A stretch of DNA of 64,000 nt from Imperialibacter sp. EC-SDR9 (GTDB lineage Bacteria; Bacteroidota; Bacteroidia; Cytophagales; Cyclobacteriaceae): positions 86,823 to 150,822 of the forward strand of contig NZ_LR701588.1 of NCBI RefSeq assembly GCF_902498805.1, written 5' to 3'. Positions within the stretch are counted from its first letter, which is position 1. Each line of letters starts with the position of its first letter. Shown here piece by piece: positions 9,671 to 17,775 of this stretch. Made by a program: the position numbers and the translations under genes. The notes under the pieces are model-generated. The model was not told the DNA's origin. It saw nothing but the letters and a program-made list of their open reading frames with translations, and did not search any database.

Positions 9671-11203
9671 ATGATGTTATTCAGTCGGCAATTATTCGTC
9701 CTACTACTATTGCTTGCTCCTGTGGTTCTTCACGCACAGGAACAGGCTGAATCGCTCCCACCCGTAGAGCTCAAAACCGATACTTTAAAGGCGGTACAGG
9801 AGGCCGACTCCACCATTGCCGAGGTGAACAATTTGATCGACCACATCAACACTGCTGACACACTTATCAGCAATACTACGAGCAAAACAGATACTGTTTT
9901 CGAGGCTTCACACCAGGCGCTTAGTGAGTTGGAAAAAGCAGCCAACCTACCAAACTCCGCCATTGACGGAGCTGGCGATAGCCTGAAGTTCGTGAACAAA
10001 GTCTTTGAAAAAGAACAAAACGCCCTGGATAGTGTGAACCGAATACTCCGCACGCCTGCTGACAAAATTTCCAACATAGAGCAAAAGATCAATAACCCCA
10101 CCGGAGGTCGGGTGAACGGGGTCACGTCAGAAGTAAACGAAGGACTTGACAATGTGGGCATTAACCATGGCATCGACCAGCAAGGAGGTGTTGGTGTATC
10201 AGGCGGCCTGCGGCCAGGTGGCCAAGGAGGGCTACTGCCTGGTGCACCCGACATACCAGGGCTGGATGCGACCACTGATGCGCTGGAAAAGCTGGGCGAA
10301 GCAGGCGAAGTACTCAACAAAGCCCAGGGCATAACAGACCAAACCAAGAACATAGGCCTGGAGGTAGGAAATGTGTCCCGAGGCGATTTTGAAAACACAC
10401 AGATCATTTCGGGAATGGCTGAAGACCAGCTTCAAAATACCGAAGTGTTCCAGACGCTAGCGGAAGAGGCAGCCCCGTTTGACGGACTGATGTCACCATT
10501 TGCAAACCCGATGGAAGCCGGAGATATGCAAAGCATGGCGTTGGGAGTGGGCAAACAAATGGCCAAAAATCACTTCGAAGGCCACGAAGCAAAACTGGCT
10601 GCCGCCATGGGGGCAATGACAGAATTGAAAGGACGGTACACCGACTGGCATTTGCTGAATAAAGAGTCGAGAAACAAGTCACACTCACTGAAAGGCCACC
10701 CCTGGCAGCACCGAATTTATCCTTTGCTCAATTTCCAGGTAATCAATGGCGACAAAGTAACTGTCGACCTGATGCCAGGTGCCACTTTCAGGATCAACAC
10801 ACTGGTGTCAGTTACAGGCGGCGGCGTGTACCGAACCAACTTCTACAAAAGCAAAGACAACCCTGGCGTACTCTACCGTCTTGGCGGTGTGTATTTTATG
10901 CCTGAGCTTCTTTTTTTCAAGACTTTTTCGCTGCTCGCCGAGGTTGAGCGGCTCGATGTAGAAAGAACCATCACAGGCGTCTTTGGTAAAACCGAATTTA
11001 TCGACTGGAACTACATGGTTGGCATCAGGAAGGACTATGACTTCACCAAGCATGTATTTGGCAATATGATGGCCATGTACAACTTCAGCTATAATGGACA
11101 GCTAAGCCCCTACCCTTCCAGGTTCCATGTGCGATTTGGCATGTATTACGTGTTCAAAACCAAGGAAGAAAGGGAGAAGAGAAAGAGATTTGGGAAGAAC
11201 TAG
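9671..11203 (+). CDS. Secreted protein: coiled-coil stalk plus outer-membrane barrel-like domain
   Basis: The 510-residue protein has an N-terminal signal peptide (LLLLLAPVVLHAQ). Residues about 25-160 are predicted helical and acidic with heptad-like spacing, followed by a Gly/Pro-rich linker (about 165-200). The last 170 residues are beta-rich and end in aromatic strands (VRFGMYYVFK), like a porin-type barrel. The same coiled-coil-plus-barrel plan is common in Bacteroidota exported proteins of unknown role. The final residues are very basic (KEEREKRKRFGKN). Confidence 0.6.
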   Translation: MMLFSRQLFVLLLLLAPVVLHAQEQAESLPPVELKTDTLKAVQEADSTIAEVNNLIDHINTADTLISNTTSKTDTVFEASHQALSELEKAANLPNSAIDGAGDSLKFVNKVFEKEQNALDSVNRILRTPADKISNIEQKINNPTGGRVNGVTSEVNEGLDNVGINHGIDQQGGVGVSGGLRPGGQGGLLPGAPDIPGLDATTDALEKLGEAGEVLNKAQGITDQTKNIGLEVGNVSRGDFENTQIISGMAEDQLQNTEVFQTLAEEAAPFDGLMSPFANPMEAGDMQSMALGVGKQMAKNHFEGHEAKLAAAMGAMTELKGRYTDWHLLNKESRNKSHSLKGHPWQHRIYPLLNFQVINGDKVTVDLMPGATFRINTLVSVTGGGVYRTNFYKSKDNPGVLYRLGGVYFMPELLFFKTFSLLAEVERLDVERTITGVFGKTEFIDWNYMVGIRKDYDFTKHVFGNMMAMYNFSYNGQLSPYPSRFHVRFGMYYVFKTKEEREKRKRFGKN

Positions 11204-11255
11204 CTAACCTCCACAACACCTGAAAAAGAACGTAAAATCTCCACATTTCAAAATC

Positions 11256-11373
11256 ATAGCTATAATCCACTTCATTTATAGCTATAATTCACCTCAAACA
11301 TAGCTATGTTTCGACCCAAAGAGGGCTATGTTTGGAATGAATGATAGCTATGTTCAGGGTAAAAGATAGCTAT
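11256..11373. repeat. Six-copy 22-bp periodic array of the palindrome ATAGCTAT
   Basis: The 8-bp perfect palindrome ATAGCTAT starts at 11256, 11278, 11300, 11344 and 11366, and a degenerate copy (AGGGCTAT) starts at 11322. The period is exactly 22 bp every time. The 14-bp spacers between copies differ from each other. The array is bounded by related direct repeats, CGTAAAATCTCC at 11231 and CGTAAAATTCCTCC at 11387. It contains no ORF. Confidence 0.85.
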
Positions 11374-11430
11374 CTTTTTGAGGAAGCGTAAAATTCCTCC
11401 CGTGGCCCACTCCTCAGCACACCGTAAACT

Positions 11431-11456
11431 TCTCCCTGGTAAGTCCAATCCAGGGA
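11431..11456. terminator. Inverted repeat (hairpin) downstream of the periodic array
   Basis: CTCCCTGG (11431-11438) and CCAGGGAG (11449-11456) form a perfect 8-bp stem with a 10-nt loop. There is no T-run, so this is only a possible terminator for the leftward genes. The surrounding 11204-11644 region holds no other gene I can support. Confidence 0.3.
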
Positions 11457-11544
11457 GATGCAACATCCCTCCTACTCCTGACCTCTGGTACATGATTGCT
11501 CATCAAATCACCTCGCAAACACAAGGTCATTACAGGGGCAAAAG

Positions 11545-11609
11545 TGACAAAAATTTGCCTCCCATAAGACCTGTGTCATAGCAATAGTGAAAGAGAATGA
11601 GAACCTTTA
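11545..11609 (+). promoter_or_regulatory. Degenerate operator pair and -7 box for the 11645 operon
   Basis: TGACAAAAATTT (11545) and AGACCTGTGTCA (11567-11578, one mismatch to TGAY-N4-RTCA) are 22 bp apart. AACCTTTA starts 23 nt downstream at 11602, the same geometry as the stronger sites in the window. It is weaker than the others, and its assignment depends on the common spacing. Confidence 0.5.
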
Positions 11610-11644
11610 GACAAGTAAAAAACTAATGACTAAAATCTAATATC

Positions 11645-12109
11645 ATGAGTACCATCGCTAAAGATTCCGCAAAAGGCTCCACACAAAATACCGGTAAAGA
11701 CTACTGGAGCGAGCAATATGTAATGGCTGAGCATTGGCAATCCGATTTGAAGTTCGATGAGGATGAGCTGCGGTTTCTCAAGAAACTGATAGACAAGTAT
11801 TTCTTGTGGCTGATTGACGAAAAGCACCTGGAAAACACACGAAAAGTGGCCAACCGACTGTCCCATTTTGAGAAAGACAGGCTGGAGATAGATACGAGAG
11901 TAGGCAAGCACATGCATCATTTGGTAGCGCTTATCGAAAATTCCTCGCTCCCCAATGCGTCGGCCTGTGAAAGCGAACATAACACGCTCAGAAATGCTTT
12001 GGCTGACCTACAGATGGAACTACGGGCGGTAAAAAAGGAAATCTTTCAGCTGGCGGAGCATGTAATGGATTCTAACAAAGCCAGGCGACTCCTTGAGTCT
12101 GCTGGTTAA
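11645..12109 (+). CDS. Hypothetical helical protein, paralogue of the protein at 32502
   Basis: This 154-residue protein is almost entirely helical and charged. The segment WQSDLKFDEDELRFLKKLIDKYF at its start and the long heptad region to the end match the layout of the 136-residue protein encoded at 32502-32912 (WKQELDFFQKLLDQHS), so the two form a small family of coiled-coil proteins. No signal peptide or membrane segment is seen. It is the first gene of a likely operon with the P-loop kinase and phosphotransferase-like genes that follow. The role is unknown; co-regulation with stress genes is inferred. Confidence 0.7.
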   Translation: MSTIAKDSAKGSTQNTGKDYWSEQYVMAEHWQSDLKFDEDELRFLKKLIDKYFLWLIDEKHLENTRKVANRLSHFEKDRLEIDTRVGKHMHHLVALIENSSLPNASACESEHNTLRNALADLQMELRAVKKEIFQLAEHVMDSNKARRLLESAG

Positions 12110-12130
12110 GCTTCAAAATGCCTATAGAAA

Positions 12131-12637
12131 ATGATGGTAATAATAGCAGGCTTGCCCGGCTCGGGAAAAACTTATCTGGCAACACGGCTTGCGGCCAGGC
12201 TGGGTGCGGTACACATTAGTAGCGATCGGGTAAGAAAAACCATGGGGGCATTGGGAAAATATTCTCCAAAAGACAAGCTCAAAGTTTACAGTGAAATGAT
12301 CAAGCTGACAGAAAAAGCGCTCCGCAAAGGAGAAACGGTGTTGGTGGACGCAACTTTTTATCAGCAGAAGGTGCGGGATTCGTTTGCAGAACTGGCGACT
12401 GAACTTGCTACCCCCATGGCCGTCATAGAGGTTTGGACAGCCGAAAAACTGGCGAGGCAACGAGTGAGCAAGCACCGTGACGACAGCGAGGCCGGTGTTG
12501 AAACTTATGAAAGGATGAAGGCGGAATTTGAAGAAATAGCCGGGCCGCACCTTCGGCTTGAATCGTTGGACGCAAATATCAACTCAATGCTCAGTAAATC
12601 AATAGAATACATAAACATCAGGAATGAAACAGGCTGA
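12131..12637 (+). CDS. P-loop kinase, AAA_33/zeta-like (COG0645 type)
   Basis: The 168-residue protein opens with a Walker A motif (GLPGSGKT, residues 7-14), then HISSDRVRKTMG as in predicted sugar or nucleotide kinases that bind a phosphate acceptor, a second conserved block VLVDATF (about 74-80), and a basic lid region (ARQRVSKHRDD). Known relatives are either stand-alone or fused to the aminoglycoside-phosphotransferase-like protein that is encoded next; here the two genes overlap by 14 nt. The partnership is therefore well supported, but the substrate is unknown. Confidence 0.8.
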   Translation: MMVIIAGLPGSGKTYLATRLAARLGAVHISSDRVRKTMGALGKYSPKDKLKVYSEMIKLTEKALRKGETVLVDATFYQQKVRDSFAELATELATPMAVIEVWTAEKLARQRVSKHRDDSEAGVETYERMKAEFEEIAGPHLRLESLDANINSMLSKSIEYINIRNETG

Positions 12638-13643
12638 AATTCATGAGCTAGCAAAGCAGGGAATGTATCACGGCGAACCATTAAAGGGCAAAATAGAAGA
12701 AACTCACATCTCGTGGGTCATCCTTAGCAGGAAGCATGTATTCAAAATTAAAAAGCCTGTGAAGCTCTCTTTCCTTGATTTCTCTACCCTGACAAAAAGA
12801 AAACACTTCTGCGAAAGAGAAATCAAATTAAACGAGCAGTACACCGACATCTATTTGTCGACCCTACCCATCCGGTTTCAAAAAAACTCCTGGTACATAG
12901 GTGGGCGAAAGGGAAAGCTTATTGACTATGCGGTGCTGATGAAACGCATGGCCAGTGCCAAACGGATGGACAAGGTACTGCTGGGATCAGGTGCAACGGA
13001 GTACAACATCAGAGCATTGGCAAAAGTAATTGCCTCTTTCCATCAAAAAGCCAGAAAAATACGCAGCCCTTTCAGCCTGCCTGTGGCTATCGGGTTGTTC
13101 AACGAAATTGTCAAGACAAAACCGTTCGTCGTTCAGAAACTGGGACAGGAGCATACCAACACACTCACTAAGTCAATTGAATGGAGCAATGACTTTCTTG
13201 AGGCACACAAAAAGAGAATGCAGCAGCGTATCGACCATGGTTTTAAACGGGATGTGCACGGTGACCTGCACAGCGGCAACATTTTTCTCTACAAAAAGCC
13301 AGTGCTGTTCGACTGCATAGAATTCAACGATGCGTTCAGGCAAATTGATCTGCTGTATGAAATAGCTTTTCTCTGCATGGACCTTGAGTCCTTTGGAGAA
13401 AAGCGCTTTGCAGACAGCTTTCTCGCTGAATACAATCGCCTTCTCCCCTGCATTGAGATCAAGGAGGACGAGCATATTTTCAACTACTTCAAGTGCCTGA
13501 GAGCGAACGTCAGGGCCAAGGTGAACCTGATGAGTGCGACGCAAGCCGACGATGATCAGGAGCTGGCACATCACCTTGCCGACGCAGAAAAATACTTCAA
13601 GCTGATGAACCACTACATGGCTGCGGGGTCTTCGTGCCCCTAG
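12624..13643 (+). CDS. Aminoglycoside-phosphotransferase-like kinase (COG2187 type)
   Basis: This 339-residue protein has a kinase-like fold. HGDLHSGNIF (about 212-221) is a complete Brenner motif with catalytic Asp and Asn, followed by LFDCIEFND, the metal-binding DFG equivalent. The N-terminus carries the family's typical ETHISWVILSRKHVFKIKKPVKLSFLDFST block. A paralogue is at 62687. It overlaps the preceding P-loop kinase gene. Despite the family name there is no reason to think it modifies antibiotics. Confidence 0.8.
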   Translation: MKQAEIHELAKQGMYHGEPLKGKIEETHISWVILSRKHVFKIKKPVKLSFLDFSTLTKRKHFCEREIKLNEQYTDIYLSTLPIRFQKNSWYIGGRKGKLIDYAVLMKRMASAKRMDKVLLGSGATEYNIRALAKVIASFHQKARKIRSPFSLPVAIGLFNEIVKTKPFVVQKLGQEHTNTLTKSIEWSNDFLEAHKKRMQQRIDHGFKRDVHGDLHSGNIFLYKKPVLFDCIEFNDAFRQIDLLYEIAFLCMDLESFGEKRFADSFLAEYNRLLPCIEIKEDEHIFNYFKCLRANVRAKVNLMSATQADDDQELAHHLADAEKYFKLMNHYMAAGSSCP

Positions 13644-13659
13644 CAAGGTCAGCAATTCA

Positions 13660-13675
13660 ATGAGATAAATCTCAT
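13660..13675. other. Short inverted repeat after the kinase operon
   Basis: ATGAGAT (13660-13666) and ATCTCAT (13669-13675) are perfect inverted arms separated by AA, just after the phosphotransferase-like stop codon. No T-run follows. It may be a weak terminator or a protein-binding site. Confidence 0.3.
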
Positions 13676-13681
13676 ATTCTG

Positions 13682-13728
13682 TCGATGACATTGGTCATCG
13701 ACTGGGATAAGTCTCAGGGGTATCTTAG
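13682..13728 (+). promoter_or_regulatory. Operator and -7 box for YtxH/PEBP operon 1
   Basis: TGACATTGGTCA (13686-13697) is flanked so that the half-sites extend to TCGATGAC / GTCATCGA (13682-13701), the most symmetric copy in the window. TATCTTAG starts at 13721, 23 nt after the core. The operator centre is 62.5 nt before the ATG at 13754. Confidence 0.8.
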
Positions 13729-13753
13729 GTGTGATTAATAAATCAACAAAATT

Positions 13754-14002
13754 ATGACAACTGGAAAAGCACTTTTGGGCGTGGTGGCCGGGATGGCCGC
13801 TGGTGTCTTATTGGGAGTACTTTTTGCCCCCCAAAAAGGAGCAAGAACAAGGAGGGATATTGTTGAAAAGGGTGAAGACCTGGCCGAGGCTCTCAACGAA
13901 ACTGTTGAGAAAAAATTCAATGAGCTGATGGGCTCGTTTACCGGCAAAATAATGAAGGGAAAGTTGGTGAACGATATGTCAAAGGCTGAAGCTGCAAACT
14001 AA
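13754..14002 (+). CDS. YtxH domain protein, copy 1
   Basis: The 82-residue protein has one N-terminal membrane helix rich in Gly/Ala (ALLGVVAGMAAGVLLGVLF) followed by APQKGARTRRDI, the conserved basic boundary of YtxH proteins, and an amphipathic helical tail. The family comprises small membrane-anchored general-stress proteins. A 72-residue paralogue is at 49771, also followed by a PEBP gene. It is 9 nt from the next gene, so they form an operon. Confidence 0.85.
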   Translation: MTTGKALLGVVAGMAAGVLLGVLFAPQKGARTRRDIVEKGEDLAEALNETVEKKFNELMGSFTGKIMKGKLVNDMSKAEAAN

Positions 14003-14011
14003 TGCAGGCTT

Positions 14012-14488
14012 ATGCTTTTATCTGAAAAGCCAACAGACTTCAAAGCTCTGCTTGTTACGAGCAGTGCGTTTGATTCGGGCGGGGTCATCCCCGCACGGTT
14101 CACCTGCGATGGTGAGAACATTAACCCACCTCTCCAAATACAGGAGATACCCTGGGAAGCTAAAAGCCTGGTGCTGATGGTAGAAGACCCGGATGCACCA
14201 GGCAAAATGTGGCTCCAATGGTTGGTATGGAACATACCGATTACGCATCAAATTGAGGAAAACTCAGTGCCTGGCGTGGAGGGAGCCAACGACTTCAATA
14301 AAAGCACAGCTTATGGCGGGCCCTGTCCCCCTTCCGGAATGCATCGGTATTTTTTTAAGGTTTATGCATTGGACATCCTGCCCGACCTTGTTCACGGCGC
14401 ATCCAAAATTCAGGTGGAGGAAGCTATGCAAGACCATATTATAGCCTATGGCGAGCTCATGGGGACTTACAAAAGAACCCCGCCCTAA
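14012..14488 (+). CDS. YbhB/YbcL-family PEBP-like protein, intact copy
   Basis: This 158-residue protein has the phosphatidylethanolamine-binding/Raf-kinase-inhibitor-like signature: FTCDGENINPPL near residues 30-41, VLMVEDPDAPGKMWLQWLVWNIP (ligand pocket) near 53-75, and YGGPCPPSGMHRYFFKVYALD near 102-122. There is no signal peptide, so it is cytosolic. It sits in an operon with YtxH. A decayed second copy in the same arrangement is at 50035-50498. The physiological ligand in bacteria is not well established. Confidence 0.9.
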   Translation: MLLSEKPTDFKALLVTSSAFDSGGVIPARFTCDGENINPPLQIQEIPWEAKSLVLMVEDPDAPGKMWLQWLVWNIPITHQIEENSVPGVEGANDFNKSTAYGGPCPPSGMHRYFFKVYALDILPDLVHGASKIQVEEAMQDHIIAYGELMGTYKRTPP

Positions 14489-14518
14489 GATCGGCTTTCA
14501 TCTTTCCACGTACGACTA

Positions 14519-14556
14519 ACTCCGGAGAAAGCTTTTGGCAGTCTTCCCCGGAGCTA
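14519..14556. terminator. Inverted repeat between convergent PEBP and DUF6567 genes
   Basis: CTCCGG and CCGGAG arms flank a loop of about 20 nt in the gap between convergent genes. No strong T-run follows on either strand, so terminator activity is only suggested by position. Confidence 0.3.
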
Positions 14557-14594
14557 TTGTCGTCTTCTTCTATGGCTGCCCTCCGATAGGCCGC

Positions 14595-15014
14595 CTATTG
14601 AAACTCAACCACATCGGCCACCACCACGGCGGTCACTTTTGTGTAAAAGAATACATTCAACGACTCCGAGTCATACCTGACATTGACCAGGGCCAGTTTT
14701 CTGTTTGTTACCGGGCCGTTAACAGCTTCGAAGTTGTCCCAGAGCTGCTTCATGGCATTTTTATATAGCAGTCGGTCGTTACCCAAGGGTATCAGGGCAA
14801 GCTGGCTGGCAGCCATTCCAAACCCGTAACTCACGCCAAACACCCCTTTATTGGATGCCTCACCAGAAACATTTGTGGCTACTATTCGGAAGTTGGAGCT
14901 GCTTAACTCTACATTGGTGAGGTGGCCTGACGTGGTAACTCCGGTAGAAGCACATCCTCCCAGCATTAGCACAATGATCGTTGCCATTGCAAGAATTGAA
15001 TTTGACTTTTTCAT
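14595..15014 (-). CDS. DUF6567-like lipoprotein
   Basis: The 139-residue protein has a lipoprotein signal with lipobox LGGC (Cys about 21), then a beta-rich region (TNVELSSSNFRIVATNVSGEAS), a short hydrophobic stretch and a terminal beta unit (TKVTAVVVADVVEF). This layout fits the DUF6567 family of Bacteroidota lipoproteins as I remember it. It is divergent from the gene at 15192, with an operator between them. Confidence 0.65.
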   Translation of the reverse strand: MKKSNSILAMATIIVLMLGGCASTGVTTSGHLTNVELSSSNFRIVATNVSGEASNKGVFGVSYGFGMAASQLALIPLGNDRLLYKNAMKQLWDNFEAVNGPVTNRKLALVNVRYDSESLNVFFYTKVTAVVVADVVEFQ

Positions 15015-15063
15015 AGCTTTTCTGATTTCCGCCCAAGGAATTACTTTTCTGGAAAAGCTACCA

Positions 15064-15116
15064 TGACGGTCGTCACCAACTTCTGATGATTCTTGTTACA
15101 ATGACATTTCTCATTG
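15064..15116. promoter_or_regulatory. Two operators in the 15014/15192 divergent region
   Basis: TGACGGTCGTCA (15064-15075) is an exact match centred 55 nt before the lipoprotein start, with TTCCTTGG at the expected -7 position on the minus strand (15033-15040). CAATGA-N6-TCATTG (15099-15116) is a longer palindrome with core TGACATTTCTCA, 84 nt before the rightward gene. Each may serve one of the two divergent genes. Confidence 0.7.
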
Positions 15117-15191
15117 CGAACTCCTGCTAAACGACATTACTACGACGGGTTTTCCTGCTTATCTTGGATTTCTTGAACTAACCGATTCACA

Positions 15192-16136
15192 ATGAACAAA
15201 AGCCCAGTTATCCAATGGCTGATGGAGGGAGACGTAGCCATTCAATACCAGGTGAGTCGTGATCTGCTGGGTGCGAACACAAGGGCAGCTAATGCTCTTC
15301 AAAAACGCATTGAATCGGAGGGTTGGGGCGCTCGATTTCTTCAAAAACAGCTCGTTAACGGGCATTGGGGGCAGGCCTTTTACCAACCTAAGTGGGCCTC
15401 CACTCACTATACTTTACTGGACTTGAAAACCATAGGGTTGTGGCCCCTGCATGCGCAGGCACAGCGGGGCTGCGAACTGGCTTTGGGCATGCCCTCAGGG
15501 GAGAACGGAGGCCTGCGCTGCTCCGCCACGTCAAAAGTGAGCGATGTTTGTGTAAATGGAATGATCCTGAACTACGGCTCCTATTTTCTTCCAGGCCATC
15601 AGCGGTTGAAAGAGGTGGTTGACTATCTTCTTAAAGTGCAAATGGCCGACGGAGGCTGGAATTGTCGCTATCTGCACAAAGACACCACACACAGCTCTTT
15701 GCATTCCACCCTCAGCGTACTGGAGGGCTTGTTGGAGTTCAGAAAGCCGCCGGAAGATTACAGAACTCCTGAGATTATACAAGCCGAACAAAAGGCGGTC
15801 GAATTCTTGCTTCGCCACCACCTTTACCAATCGCACAGAACAGGTGAGATAATCGACCAGCGAATGCTGCGGTTATCATTCCCAGGTCGCTGGCGGTATG
15901 ATATACTCAGGGCACTGGATCACCTCCGAAATGCTGCCGTGCCCTATGAGCCAAGAATGAAGAGCGCTTTGGACATTTTGAAAAGCAAGAGAAAAAAAGA
16001 CGGAGCCTGGCGGCTTCAGGAGAAACACAAAGGCAACGTACACTTTGACATGGAAAAAACAGGCAGCCCAAGCCGTTGGAATACGCTCCGAGCCCTGCGG
16101 GTTTTGAATTGGTTCCAGCCAGGTTACGCTATGTAA
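15192..16136 (+). CDS. Alpha-toroid (prenyltransferase/squalene-cyclase-like) protein of unknown function
   Basis: This 314-residue protein is built of helical repeats with glycine-rich turns typical of the (alpha/alpha)6 toroid fold (VQMADGGWNCRYL, KKDGAWRLQEK, LEGLLEFR). It is about half the size of a true squalene-hopene cyclase, lacks a DxDD catalytic motif and has no membrane insertion segment, so cyclase activity is unlikely. Homologues are usually annotated hypothetical. The gene stands alone between divergent and downstream promoters carrying the island operator. Confidence 0.6.
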   Translation: MNKSPVIQWLMEGDVAIQYQVSRDLLGANTRAANALQKRIESEGWGARFLQKQLVNGHWGQAFYQPKWASTHYTLLDLKTIGLWPLHAQAQRGCELALGMPSGENGGLRCSATSKVSDVCVNGMILNYGSYFLPGHQRLKEVVDYLLKVQMADGGWNCRYLHKDTTHSSLHSTLSVLEGLLEFRKPPEDYRTPEIIQAEQKAVEFLLRHHLYQSHRTGEIIDQRMLRLSFPGRWRYDILRALDHLRNAAVPYEPRMKSALDILKSKRKKDGAWRLQEKHKGNVHFDMEKTGSPSRWNTLRALRVLNWFQPGYAM

Positions 16137-16173
16137 GCTGGTTATCAAAATCAGATATGGGCTTTACAAAACC

Positions 16174-16238
16174 TGACATCAATTATCAATTCCCTTGATG
16201 CAAGTCACTCTTTGCTGAAGATATAGTGATCATATTGG
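16174..16238 (+). promoter_or_regulatory. Operator pair and -7 box for the Mla-type operon
   Basis: The exact core TGATGCAAGTCA (16196-16207) has a one-mismatch partner TGACATCAATTA at 16174, 22 bp upstream. CATATTGG begins at 16231, 23 nt downstream. The proximal centre is 54.5 nt before the ATG at 16256. Confidence 0.7.
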
Positions 16239-16255
16239 ACTGAAATAAAGCCCAA

Positions 16256-17029
16256 ATGAAAGCACCCAACATTCTCAACAGCCAGTTTCTAACCGAAACT
16301 GGTAGCATTAGCCGCTTTACCGCCCGGTTTTTCAGAGAGCTATTCAAGCGGCGACAGGAATGGGAGGAGTTCCTGCGGCAATGCTACTGGGTGGGTTACA
16401 AATCGCTGCCCCTGGTAGCCATTACTGCTTTCATCATGGGGCTGGTGATGACCATCCAATCACGCCCAACGCTCGTTGAGTTTGGAGCGGAAGCCTTGCT
16501 GCCCGCAATGGTATCCGTTTCTTTGATTCGGGAAATATCCCCGGTGATTACTGCGCTGATATGTGCAGGCAAGATCGGCTCGGGCATGGGGGCTGAGCTG
16601 GGTTCTATGAAAGTAACAGAGCAGATCGATGCAATGGACGTTTCGGGTACCAACCCATTCAAATACCTGATTGTGACCCGGGTGCTGGCCACCACATTGA
16701 TGCTTCCCGTGCTCTCCAGTCTCTCCAATGCCGTGTCGCTTTATGGGGCCTACCTGGGTGTAAACATACGTGGGCAGGTAAGCTGGCACCTCTACTGGAC
16801 TCAGGTGTTCGATGCACTCAGCTTTGGAGATGTCGTCCCTGCCATCATCAAAACTTTCTTTTTCGGATTTGCCATTGGCATCATAGGATGCTACATGGGC
16901 TACAACTCAAAAAAGGGAACGGAGGGCGTGGGAAGATCCGCCAACTCGGCGGTGGTAGTTGCCTCCCTGCTGGTATTTATTCTTGACCTGATCGCAGTGC
17001 AAATCACCGATTTACTGGGTCTGACCTAA
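16256..17029 (+). CDS. mlaE: MlaE-family ABC transporter permease
   Basis: The 257-residue protein has five to six hydrophobic helices and the MlaE family's hallmark EISPVITALICAGKIGSGMGAELGSMKVTEQIDA segment (about residues 98-130). It is the permease of an MCE-type lipid transporter and is followed after 6 nt by the ATPase gene and then by the MCE protein gene. The trio presumably moves phospholipids between the membranes. No MlaA, MlaB or MlaC homologue is nearby, so the operon is minimal. Confidence 0.9.
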   Translation: MKAPNILNSQFLTETGSISRFTARFFRELFKRRQEWEEFLRQCYWVGYKSLPLVAITAFIMGLVMTIQSRPTLVEFGAEALLPAMVSVSLIREISPVITALICAGKIGSGMGAELGSMKVTEQIDAMDVSGTNPFKYLIVTRVLATTLMLPVLSSLSNAVSLYGAYLGVNIRGQVSWHLYWTQVFDALSFGDVVPAIIKTFFFGFAIGIIGCYMGYNSKKGTEGVGRSANSAVVVASLLVFILDLIAVQITDLLGLT

Positions 17030-17035
17030 ATAATT

Positions 17036-17773
17036 ATGAGCGCTAAGCCAGTCATAGAAGTTGAAAATCTCTGCAAGTCGTTTGGCAACAACCATGTGTT
17101 GCAGAATTTTTCTATGGAATTGAATGAGGGAGAAAACCTGGTGATTCTTGGCAAGTCAGGCTCGGGCAAGTCAGTATTGATAAAATGCATTATCAACCTG
17201 ATTCAGGCCGACAGCGGAAAAATCAAAGTGCTGGGTGAGGAAATAACTTCGTTGAACCAGGAAGAGCTCGACAGGCTAAGGGCGAGGGTAGGTTTTTTAT
17301 TTCAAAGCAATGCGTTGTACGACTCAATGACCGTACGGGAAAACCTCGAATTTCCTTTGCGGCGGCATTGGGACAAAAAGCAGCGGGAAAAAGGCGCCGA
17401 AGTGGCGGTAATGAATGCACTGACTGACGTAGGACTGGCTCACACCGTCGATATGATGCCTGCTGAGCTGTCGGGTGGCATGCGAAAAAGAGTGGCATTG
17501 GCAAGAACGTTGATTCTCCAACCTGCCATCATTCTCTACGACGAACCCACCACCGGCCTCGACCCCATTACAGCCAGGGAAATCAATGAGCTGATCCTGA
17601 AAGTACAGAAAAAGTACAACACGTCGGCTGTGATCATCTCTCACGACATGAATTGCATAAGCACCACCTCCAACAAAGTGATTATGCTGATAAATGGCAC
17701 ATGTTACGCCAAAGATACTTATGCAAACCTCCTGAAATCCGACGATCCGGTGATTCGGGAATACTTTCACTAA
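17036..17773 (+). CDS. mlaF: MlaF-like ABC transporter ATP-binding protein
   Basis: The 245-residue protein contains all ABC ATPase motifs: Walker A GKSGSGKS (about 39-46), Q-loop FLFQSNALYDSMTV (about 86-98), signature LSGGMRKRVALARTL (about 145-159), Walker B ILYDEPTTGLDP (about 166-177) and H-loop VIISHDMN. The sequence LSGGM is typical of MlaF-type ATPases. It lies between the permease and MCE genes with only a few nucleotides between them. Confidence 0.92.
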   Translation: MSAKPVIEVENLCKSFGNNHVLQNFSMELNEGENLVILGKSGSGKSVLIKCIINLIQADSGKIKVLGEEITSLNQEELDRLRARVGFLFQSNALYDSMTVRENLEFPLRRHWDKKQREKGAEVAVMNALTDVGLAHTVDMMPAELSGGMRKRVALARTLILQPAIILYDEPTTGLDPITAREINELILKVQKKYNTSAVIISHDMNCISTTSNKVIMLINGTCYAKDTYANLLKSDDPVIREYFH

Positions 17774-17775
17774 CT

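Noticed and set aside
11256..11373. CRISPR array
   Set aside because: The repeat is only 8 bp, the spacers are 14 bp, and there are no cas genes.
11378..11581. 67-aa ORF after the periodic array
   Set aside because: It starts inside the last spacer, has unusual composition and overlaps the operator at 11567.
15192..16136. Squalene-hopene cyclase assignment
   Set aside because: The toroid repeats fit, but the catalytic DxDD motif and about half of the length are missing.
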